Assembly: GCA_002305235.1 (NCBI GenBank)
Contig: DBQL01000032.1
Coordinates: 8,512 to 14,082 of the forward strand
Origin: Prevotella sp. UBA1395
Lineage (GTDB): Bacteria; Bacteroidota; Bacteroidia; Bacteroidales; Bacteroidaceae
Length of the DNA stretch: 5,571 bases
Direction of reading: 5' to 3'
Shown here piece by piece: positions 1 to 4,953 of the stretch. Position 1 is the stretch's first letter; every line of letters begins with the position of its first letter. Below the pieces are notes generated by a model. That model was not told where the DNA came from, ran no database searches, and saw only the letters and a program-made list of their open reading frames with translations. The position numbers were made by a program, and so were the translations under genes.

Positions 1-109
1 CGTTCATTCACAATTCATCACCCGTTCATTCATAATTCATCACCCGTTCATTCGTCATTCATCACTCGTCACTCCCAATTCCACATTCGTCATTCATCCT
101 TCCGCACTC
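1..109. repeat. degenerate 22-bp tandem repeat
   Basis: About five head-to-tail copies start at 1, 23, 45, 67 and 88. The first three are exactly 22 bp and share the core CGTTCATTC...ATTCATCAC. They differ mainly at positions 10-13 of the unit (ACAA, ATAA, GTCA). The fourth (21 bp) and fifth copies are more decayed. The array is cut by the left window edge, so its full length is unknown. It lies downstream of the tRNA-Phe terminator and holds no convincing coding frame. AT-rich, low-complexity 'ATTCATCATTC'-type repeats are familiar in intergenic DNA of Bacteroidales. Function unknown. Confidence 0.8.
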
Positions 110-161
110 CTCTTTCGGTGGCGCGACAGATGAATGATGGATGATGGGGGATGTTTGAAAA

Positions 162-200
162 CAAAAAAAAGCCCGGCATCACACGAGGTGAAAACCGGGC
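162..200 (-). terminator. rho-independent terminator of tRNA-Phe
   Basis: Read on the minus strand, GCCCGG (200-195) pairs with CCGGGC (176-171). An inner TCAC/GTGA helix continues the stem, which is followed at once by a run of eight U (170-163). It starts 17 nt past the 3' end of tRNA-Phe, which is where such a terminator is expected. The opposite strand has no T-run after the stem, so it acts for minus-strand transcripts. Confidence 0.88.
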
Positions 201-217
201 CGAATGAAAGGAGGAAG

Positions 218-290
218 TGGTACCTCTTGGAGTCGAACCAAGGACACATGGATTTTCAGTCCATTGCTCTACCACCTGAGCTAAGGTACC
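218..290 (-). tRNA. tRNA-Phe (anticodon GAA)
   Basis: The 73-nt cloverleaf has acceptor arms GGTACCT/AGGTACC (7 bp), D-arm AGCTC...GAGC, anticodon stem ATGGA/TCCAT around loop CTGAAAA (anticodon GAA), and a T-arm with the TTCGACT loop. The discriminator base is A. The next bases on the minus strand are CTT, so the 3' CCA is not encoded and must be added by CCA-adding enzyme. The gene has its own promoter and terminator and so is transcribed as a single-gene unit, divergently from tRNA-Pro. Confidence 0.97.
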
Positions 291-309
291 ATTTGTTGGT
301 TTGCGGGTG

Positions 310-341
310 CAAAGGTAGCGTTTTTATGTTGAACCTACAAA
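310..341 (-). promoter_or_regulatory. promoter of tRNA-Phe
   Basis: On the minus strand a -33 element TTTG (341-338) is followed after 20 nt by TACCTTTG (317-310). This matches the TTTG-N~20-TAnnTTTG consensus of the Bacteroidetes primary sigma factor. The predicted start site near 303-305 leaves a leader of about 14 nt before the mature tRNA 5' end at 290. Match and spacing are both good. Confidence 0.85.
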
Positions 342-357
342 TTTTTTTACGAAAAAA

Positions 358-389
358 TGTTCCCGTTTCAGAAAAAAGGTGTATCTTTG
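358..389 (+). promoter_or_regulatory. promoter of tRNA-Pro
   Basis: TATCTTTG at 382-389 is an exact TAnnTTTG -7 element. The region 20 nt upstream (TGTT at 358-361) is only a weak -33 element. Transcription would begin near 394-397, about 45 nt before the mature tRNA 5' end, giving a precursor leader for RNase P to remove. The -7 call is firm and the -33 call is tentative. Confidence 0.75.
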
Positions 390-439
390 CACCGTCTTTA
401 AGAAACGAGATCAATCGTCAAGGTTCTGAAGATGCTTAT

Positions 440-515
440 CGGGATGTAGCGCAGTTGGTAGCGCACTACGTTCGGGACGTAGGGGTCGGGCGTTCGAGTC
501 GCCTCATCCCGACCA
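440..515 (+). tRNA. tRNA-Pro (anticodon CGG), CCA encoded
   Basis: Acceptor stem CGGGATG/CATCCCG (7 bp) has the C1-G72 pair usual for bacterial proline tRNAs. The D-arm is GCGC/GCGC. The anticodon stem CTACG/CGTAG surrounds loop TTCGGGA, which gives anticodon CGG and reads CCG. The T-arm GGGCG/CGCCT with loop TTCGAGT contains one G-T pair. Discriminator A512 is followed by an encoded CCA at 513-515, unlike the neighbouring tRNA-Phe. The gene is a single-gene unit with its own promoter and terminator. Confidence 0.97.
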
Positions 516-517
516 GC

Positions 518-555
518 AAAAAGAGGTTGCTCAAGGCAACCTCTTTTTATTTTTA
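518..555 (+). terminator. rho-independent terminator of tRNA-Pro
   Basis: A perfect inverted repeat (AGAGGTTGC at 522-530 with GCAACCTCT at 536-544, loop TCAAG) is extended by flanking A/T pairs to 13 bp. It is followed by a T-rich tract to 554. It starts 3 nt after the tRNA CCA. Because an A-run lies on the other side, the structure could also stop minus-strand transcripts coming through from 806. Confidence 0.93.
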
Positions 556-561
556 TCAAGC

Positions 562-658
562 CGTCACAATGTTTTCACTGTGACGTAACATTGTGTTCAC
601 CGTGACGTATCACGGTTTTCACTTCTTCGAGGCACTGTTTTCGATTCACCGTCTCAAT
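562..658. repeat. 22-bp periodic array with nested dyads
   Basis: The motif GTKTTCAC recurs with an exact 22-bp period at 571, 593 and 615. A fourth, partial copy (GTTTTC) is at 637. The first two copies extend to GTKTTCACYGTGACGTAWCA. Three perfect 7-bp dyads are superimposed: CGTCACA/TGTGACG (562-568/579-585), CACAATG/CATTGTG (565-571/589-595) and ACCGTGA/TCACGGT (599-605/610-616, 4-nt spacer). There is no T-run and no coding frame. It lies between the convergent ends of tRNA-Pro and the DUF4252 operon. It could be a protein-binding array or a decayed intergenic repeat family. Function is not known. Confidence 0.7.
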
Positions 659-698
659 GATGTTTTGCTTCCATCATCCGATACCCTGTGCCGTTTCC

Positions 699-762
699 CA
701 TACCCATTCCTTTGGGTATGAAAGTCGACGGCCGTTTGTGTGGCTGCTGTTTCACAGCGGCC
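699..762. other. two intergenic hairpins between convergent units
   Basis: The first is a perfect 8-bp stem, CATACCCA (699-706) with TGGGTATG (713-720), and a 6-nt loop. The second is an 8-bp stem, GGCTGCTG (742-749) with CAGCGGCC (755-762), one G-T pair and a TTTCA loop. Neither is followed by a T-run on either strand, so they are not classical rho-independent terminators. They lie 44-107 bp downstream of the DUF4252 stop on the minus strand. They may protect the mRNA 3' end or mark a palindromic intergenic repeat. Apart from these and the 562-658 array, nothing else is evident between 556 and 805. Confidence 0.55.
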
Positions 763-805
763 CGAAGGCTCCTGTCGCGGGCATGGCAACCCGATCGTCC
801 ATACG

Positions 806-1276
806 TCAATAGTTGCCGCTTATGTCTATAATGGCTTCTATATCCTCAGGATTGATGTCGCCGGTAACCAAAATGCCCGTACAATCATCCTCATCACTTA
901 CCAATAACACGACCTCTTCTATGTATCGCACCCCTCTTTTGACCAAAACGAGCATATTATCCTTGTCGTCTTTCACACGGGTAAACTCCTCATAGCCATA
1001 CTTACTCAGGTTGATGATCTTCTTGGCAAAGCCCTTTCGGATGCCTTTACGGCAGTCATCGAGAGTGAGTACCTTCAACGATTTCACCTCTTGCAAGAGT
1101 GCTTTCATGTTGTTCTCCTTTATCATTTGGGCGGCAATGGACATCTGGGCACGGGGAACACTGATAAATCGGGCTTTCTTCTCGTTCTTGTAATCGTCAA
1201 AAACAGCATGTGCCGACTGGCCGAAGACCCATTGGGCGGTCACGACAAGCATGAGGGTGAGCAAAAATTTCTTCAT
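806..1276 (-). CDS. secreted DUF4252 family protein
   Basis: This 156-residue protein has an N-terminal signal peptide: KK at 2-3 followed by a hydrophobic core FLLTLMLVVTAQWVF. Cleavage probably falls near Gly19-Gln20 or after Ala24. There is no lipobox cysteine at the site, so it is likely a soluble periplasmic protein rather than a lipoprotein. The mature part looks like DUF4252, a small alpha/beta domain common in Bacteroidetes: FDDYKNEKKARFISVP near 26-41, a helix 44-64, then VKSLKVLTLDD, and a C-terminal strand-rich part (MLVLVKRG, EVVLLVSDE, GILVTGDI). Cys75 and Cys132 are the only cysteines and could pair. The family has no established function. The gene is last in the four-gene operon, 14 nt after the HhH gene, with no promoter visible in that gap. 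No clear rho-independent terminator follows. The family assignment rests on recognised pattern and gene size. Confidence 0.85.
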   Translation of the reverse strand: MKKFLLTLMLVVTAQWVFGQSAHAVFDDYKNEKKARFISVPRAQMSIAAQMIKENNMKALLQEVKSLKVLTLDDCRKGIRKGFAKKIINLSKYGYEEFTRVKDDKDNMLVLVKRGVRYIEEVVLLVSDEDDCTGILVTGDINPEDIEAIIDISGNY

Positions 1277-1290
1277 CTTGGTAATTTGTC

Positions 1291-2184
1291 TTAAAAAGTT
1301 ACGTATGGTGTCAATCGCTGAATGTCCTTGGGCGAAAAGTCCTTCAGCAACCTCAACTCATCCAAACTCTTGAGCGATCCGCGCAAACGGCGGTAGTCGG
1401 TGATAGCCTTTGCCTGATAATAATTGATGTAAGGATGCCGCTTCAGCTCATTGAGTTTTAATTGGTTGACGTTGATTTTACGAATATTGTTACTCAAGAT
1501 GAAGAAAAAAATGGCCTCCTCCGGGAAATCTTCAATCTCCCGGAGTTGTTCCGGGGAATAATATCCGCCGAGCCGTTCACGGTATGCGACAACGCGCTTG
1601 GCAAAATAAGGTCCGATGCCGGGCACACGTTGGAGCGCCGAGGTGTCGGCGGTGTTGAGGTCGATACGCTCCGCGGGCTTGAGCTTCGCGGGATAATGGT
1701 GCGTGGTATCGTGCGGAATACGCTCGGCAGGCGTATATAATTCGGCAGCCGGGGCATAGTCACGGCTGATGCGAATGTAGGGTTCAAGCTCCCGATACTG
1801 TTTTTGCGTGAGTCCATAGAGCCGCGCAAAGTCGATGGGACGACGATAAACGCCTCCCGCCGCACGATATTTGTAGATGTTTCTCACTTGCCACGGCTGC
1901 AGTCCGAGACGCAGAAACGTCGTGCTGTCAGCCGTGTTGGGGTCGAAAACAAAGCGCTCGGGCATTTGCGTCGGTACTTGATAGTAAGGCTGTGAGGATG
2001 ATGCGGAATAGCGTGGAGATGGCTGTCTGCCCACCGCCACGCTATCCTTAGCCTCCAAGGGCAGTACGTCGTCTTCGCCTCCGAGCCATATCAGGGCGGC
2101 AGTGGAGACCAAGGCTATCGACAGGAAAGTGAGCAGTACGACACGGTCTGATCGGTTGAAATATAAGAAATCGCGCAGTTTCAT
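1291..2184 (-). CDS. membrane-anchored ComEA-like triple helix-hairpin-helix protein
   Basis: The 297-residue protein starts at MKLRDFLYFNRSDR. A longer in-frame reading from 2307 would add 41 residues inside the transporter gene and push the membrane segment inward, so it is rejected. A short basic cytoplasmic end is followed by one transmembrane helix (about 15-35), a Ser/Pro/Tyr-rich linker (about 50-75) and three helix-hairpin-helix units. These lie at about 79-140 (FDPNTADSTTFLRLGL), 173-225 (IDLNTADTSALQRVPGIGPYFA) and 237-296 (INVNQLKLNELKRHPYIN). The middle unit has the canonical VPGIGPYFAKRVV hairpin; the first and third are degenerate at the glycine turn. In the ComEA family such units bind DNA without sequence specificity, outside the cytoplasmic membrane, during uptake. 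No other competence genes are present here, so a role in DNA uptake is only inferred. The start codon lies 1 nt after the transporter stop, which suggests translational coupling. Confidence 0.88.
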   Translation of the reverse strand: MKLRDFLYFNRSDRVVLLTFLSIALVSTAALIWLGGEDDVLPLEAKDSVAVGRQPSPRYSASSSQPYYQVPTQMPERFVFDPNTADSTTFLRLGLQPWQVRNIYKYRAAGGVYRRPIDFARLYGLTQKQYRELEPYIRISRDYAPAAELYTPAERIPHDTTHHYPAKLKPAERIDLNTADTSALQRVPGIGPYFAKRVVAYRERLGGYYSPEQLREIEDFPEEAIFFFILSNNIRKINVNQLKLNELKRHPYINYYQAKAITDYRRLRGSLKSLDELRLLKDFSPKDIQRLTPYVTF

Positions 2185-2185
2185 C

Positions 2186-3529
2186 TTAAATAATGCCCAT
2201 CTGATGCAAGAACACGGCGGTGATACAAAGCGGAGAGATAAAGCGTATGAGGAAAAGCCACAGTCGGTAGAAAGCCACAGAGACTGTTCCCCAATTGGTG
2301 AACTCATCTTTCACAACCTTTTGTGGCACCACCCAGCCGAGGAAGATGCAGGTCATGAACGCCCCGAAGGGCAGAAGAATATTGGAAGTGAGATAATCAC
2401 AGCAGTCGAGAAAGCTTTTTCCAAAGAGCGAAAGGTCTGCCGCACCCATCGAAAGCGAGCACACGATGCCGATGAGAATGGCACAAACGCTCTCGATGAC
2501 AGCCCCTTTCTTGCGCGAGATATGCAGTTCCTCGAAGAACATGGCGGTGCCTATCTCGTGCATGGAGATGGTAGAGGTAAGGGCTGCAAGCACCAACAGC
2601 GCATAGAACAGGATGCCCACCACATAGCCTAAGGCCGGTGTGAACGCCTGTTGGAAAACATTTGGAAGGGTGATGAATATGAGCGACGGACCGCTGTCAG
2701 GGTTCACTCCCACGGAGAAAGCGGCCGGAAAAATCATCAGTCCGGCCAAGATGGCCACCACAGAATCCAATAACGCGATCTGCCCGGCCGACTTCAGGAG
2801 ATTGGTTTGCCGACTGAAATACGAGGCGTATGTGCACAGACATGCCGTGCCCAAGGACAAGGAGAAGAACGCCTGACCCAAGGAGTCGAGGAAAACACTT
2901 TGGGTTACCTTGCTGAAATCGGGCTTAAACAGGAATTCCACGCCCTTCATACTTCCGGGAAGCATACATGAAGCTGTCACGATGACGATCAGCAACACAA
3001 ACAATGCGGGCATGAGCATGTTGCTAAACTTCTCTATCCCACCGCGCACACCACGGATCACGATGAGATGTGTGATGACGATGAAGATCACCGTCCATAT
3101 CAACGGCCGGACGGGATCGGACGAGAAGTTTTGGAAATAAACGGTGACCGCCTGACTGTCACCCTTGATTTGTCCGAAAACAGAGGCCACGAGATACTGC
3201 ATGCACCATCCGGCGATGACCGAATAAAATCCCAAGATGATCATAGACGTAATGGCACCGATATATCCCAACAGTGCCCACCACCGGCCTCCCAGCTGGT
3301 AATAGGCCCGCGCAGCATTAGCGGCGCCATGCCGACCGATAATAAACTCGGCTATCATTCCGGGTATTCCCAAAATCAAAATGCACCCGAAATAAAGCAA
3401 AATAAAGGCCGCACCCCCGTCCTGACCGGTCATATAGGGAAACCGCCATATATTACCCAGTCCGACAGCAGACCCCGCCGTGGCAAGGATAACGCCTATC
3501 TTTGTACCAAAATTACTGCGTTCGGCCAT
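2186..3529 (-). CDS. NSS-family sodium-dependent transporter (paralog B)
   Basis: At 447 residues this is the usual size of a bacterial neurotransmitter:sodium symporter (SNF family, LeuT fold, 11-12 membrane helices). These import amino acids or related solutes across the cytoplasmic membrane with Na+. TM1 carries AGSAVGLGNIWRFPY (18-32), including the broken-helix GLGN and the conserved RFP gate arginine (Arg29). Tyr102 matches LeuT Tyr108 in TM3. TM6 reads FFSLSLGTA (221-229). TM8 carries AALTS (315-319), the Na2-site motif. Ser223 replaces the Na1-site threonine of LeuT, a conservative change. Near LeuT Asn286/Glu290 it has LLDSVVA, so a chloride-independence glutamate is not evident by eye. 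It is a full-length, intact paralog of the upstream gene. The start ATG GCC GAA lies 4 nt after that gene's stop. Substrate unknown; amino acid is the default inference. Confidence 0.95.
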   Translation of the reverse strand: MAERSNFGTKIGVILATAGSAVGLGNIWRFPYMTGQDGGAAFILLYFGCILILGIPGMIAEFIIGRHGAANAARAYYQLGGRWWALLGYIGAITSMIILGFYSVIAGWCMQYLVASVFGQIKGDSQAVTVYFQNFSSDPVRPLIWTVIFIVITHLIVIRGVRGGIEKFSNMLMPALFVLLIVIVTASCMLPGSMKGVEFLFKPDFSKVTQSVFLDSLGQAFFSLSLGTACLCTYASYFSRQTNLLKSAGQIALLDSVVAILAGLMIFPAAFSVGVNPDSGPSLIFITLPNVFQQAFTPALGYVVGILFYALLVLAALTSTISMHEIGTAMFFEELHISRKKGAVIESVCAILIGIVCSLSMGAADLSLFGKSFLDCCDYLTSNILLPFGAFMTCIFLGWVVPQKVVKDEFTNWGTVSVAFYRLWLFLIRFISPLCITAVFLHQMGII

Positions 3530-3533
3530 AGCA

Positions 3534-4892
3534 TCAAATCACATTAAACTGATGAAGGAATATGCTCAAGATGGCTAACGGGCAAACGTAGCGCACCAAG
3601 AAGACAAAAATGCCAAAGAAACGACCGCTCAACGTTCCCCAGTTGGTAAACTCGTCCCTGACGGTCTGTAGCGGGACGAACCATCCCAAGAACACGCATG
3701 TGAGGAATCCACCGACGGGAAGGAATATTTGTCCGGTCACAAAGTCGAACACATCGAACAGCGATTTGCTACCCACCGACAAATAATTCATGTCGCCCAA
3801 CGACAGGGAACAGAACGCTCCGATGACGAATGTGGTAACGGTGACGATCACAGCACCTTTCTTACGCGACAGCTGGAACTCCTCATAGAAGAATGAAGTG
3901 CTCACCTCGTGGAGCGAGATGAGTGAAGTGAGGGCCGCCAACGACAGCAGAACATAGAACATGAGCGACACGATCCAGCCCATGACGGGCATGCCCGAAA
4001 ACGCCTGACTGAACACATTGGGCAGCGTAATGAAGATGAGCGAAGGCCCACTGTCGGGATTTACGCCCACAGAGAATGCCGCGGGGAATATCATCAGTCC
4101 GGCGAGAATGGCCACGATGCTGTCTACCACAGACACTTGGATGGCCGATTGCAACAGGTTTGTCTGCCGGGTGTAATAGGAAGCATACGTGCTTATACAT
4201 CCCATCGCGATGCTGAGCGAATAGAACGATTGTCCCAGCGCACCGAGAAACACCCCTTTGTCCAACTTGCTGAAGTCGGGTTTGAACAAGAATTCTATGC
4301 CCCTTTCGGCTCCGGGCAACAGGCACGACGCCACCACAATGACCAACAACAGGATGAAGAGCGTGGGCATCATCAGTTTGGAGGCTTTCTCAATGCCACC
4401 CCTTACGCCATGAATGATGACATAATGAGTGAGCAGCAATATGGCCGCCAGCCAGAAAACCGGCCGTATGGGGTCTGTCGAGAATGTCTGGAAATAGCCC
4501 CTTACATAGTCGGGATTACCATGAAGCTCACCCATGACTGACGCGTAGATATATTGCAGGCACCACCCCGACACCACACCGTAATAGCCCGTGATGAGAA
4601 ATCCGGTGATCACGCCGAGCAATCCCACATACTTCCACGCCTTGCCGCCACCCATCTTGGAGTATGCCCGGTAGGTGTTGGCCGCTCCATGCCGCCCGAT
4701 GATAAACTCAGCGATCATGCAAGGAATGCCCAATAACAACACACACGCCACGTACACCAAGATGAATGCCGCGCCGCCGTTCTCGCCGGTCATGTATGGA
4801 AAGCGCCACACGTTACCCAAACCCACCGCACCGCCGGCCGTGGCCAAGATCATACCCAGCTTGCTTCCAAAGCTCGCTCTTTCTTCAGACAT
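3534..4892 (-). CDS. NSS-family sodium-dependent transporter (paralog A)
   Basis: This is a 452-residue Na+-coupled symporter of the SNF/LeuT-fold family and the first gene of the operon. The start is taken at MSEERASFGSKLG. An in-frame ATG at 4952 would add 20 residues that precede the family's normal N-terminus and would lie upstream of the predicted transcription start. TM1 has AGGAVGLGNVWRFPY (19-33), where Ala22 and Asn27 match the LeuT Na1 ligands. Tyr104 matches Tyr108 of LeuT. TM6 reads FYSLSIAMG (223-231). The Na2 motif AALTS is at 319-323. It shares the segment around AGLMIFPAAFSVGVNPDSGP (264-283) with paralog B residue for residue, although the DNA differs at many synonymous positions. 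That pattern indicates an old tandem duplication kept under protein-level constraint. TM6 pocket residues differ from paralog B, suggesting a different substrate. The substrate itself cannot be read from the sequence. Confidence 0.95.
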   Translation of the reverse strand: MSEERASFGSKLGMILATAGGAVGLGNVWRFPYMTGENGGAAFILVYVACVLLLGIPCMIAEFIIGRHGAANTYRAYSKMGGGKAWKYVGLLGVITGFLITGYYGVVSGWCLQYIYASVMGELHGNPDYVRGYFQTFSTDPIRPVFWLAAILLLTHYVIIHGVRGGIEKASKLMMPTLFILLLVIVVASCLLPGAERGIEFLFKPDFSKLDKGVFLGALGQSFYSLSIAMGCISTYASYYTRQTNLLQSAIQVSVVDSIVAILAGLMIFPAAFSVGVNPDSGPSLIFITLPNVFSQAFSGMPVMGWIVSLMFYVLLSLAALTSLISLHEVSTSFFYEEFQLSRKKGAVIVTVTTFVIGAFCSLSLGDMNYLSVGSKSLFDVFDFVTGQIFLPVGGFLTCVFLGWFVPLQTVRDEFTNWGTLSGRFFGIFVFLVRYVCPLAILSIFLHQFNVI

Positions 4893-4914
4893 ATCAGAAT
4901 ATTTATTGATTTGG

Positions 4915-4945
4915 TTGCAAAAGTATAAAAAAATATCTACTTTTG
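4915..4945 (+). promoter_or_regulatory. promoter of the VanZ-like gene
   Basis: A TTG at 4915-4917 is followed after 20 nt by TACTTTTG (4938-4945), which fits the Bacteroidetes TTG-N~20-TAnnTTTG pattern. The expected start site, about 5-7 nt downstream, falls at 4950-4952, right against the ATG at 4953. The transcript would therefore be leaderless or nearly so. Confidence 0.72.
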
Positions 4946-4947
4946 CA
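4916..4947. repeat. 10-bp perfect inverted repeat spanning divergent promoters
   Basis: TGCAAAAGTA (4916-4925) and TACTTTTGCA (4938-4947) are exact reverse complements separated by 12 A/T-rich nt. Each arm contains the -7 element of one of two divergent promoters. The symmetry may simply reflect two matching -7 boxes, but it runs two bases (GC A / T GC) beyond the usual TAnnTTTG core. Confidence 0.8.
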
Positions 4948-4953
4948 CTCAAA
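4918..4953 (-). promoter_or_regulatory. promoter of the NSS-HhH-DUF4252 operon
   Basis: On the minus strand TACTTTTG (4925-4918) matches the TAnnTTTG -7 element. The best -33 candidate is TTTG at 4953-4950, spaced 24 nt away, a little longer than ideal. Transcription would start near 4911-4913, giving a leader of about 20 nt before the ATG at 4892. This placement supports the shorter start of paralog A. No other good promoter is visible before 806, so all four genes probably depend on it. Confidence 0.68.

Noticed and set aside
1..109. CRISPR array
   Set aside because: Units are directly adjacent with no unique spacers between them, so this is a simple tandem repeat.
90..275. 61-codon open reading frame on the minus strand
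   Set aside because: It covers most of tRNA-Phe, its terminator and part of the 22-bp repeat, and has no protein-family character.
218..515. tRNA-associated attachment site of an integrated element
   Set aside because: No second copy of either tRNA 3' end is visible in the window, and there is no integrase or phage gene.
134..583. 149-codon open reading frame on the plus strand
   Set aside because: It runs through tRNA-Phe (antisense), both tRNA promoters, the whole of tRNA-Pro and its terminator. Its length is chance.
2185..2307. 41-residue N-terminal extension of the HhH protein
   Set aside because: It lies entirely within the 3' end of transporter B. The ATG at 2184 gives a standard short basic end before the membrane helix and sits 1 nt after the upstream stop.
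2102..2632. 176-codon plus-strand frame antisense to transporter B
   Set aside because: It is the complement of a clear membrane-protein gene. The translation is rich in His, Glu and Lys with no domain, as expected for an antisense shadow. Similar shadows at 3068-3547 and 4137-4541 were dropped for the same reason.
4893..4952. 20-residue N-terminal extension of transporter A
   Set aside because: It would overlap the predicted promoter and precede the family's usual N-terminus. The second transporter begins at the equivalent of the shorter start.
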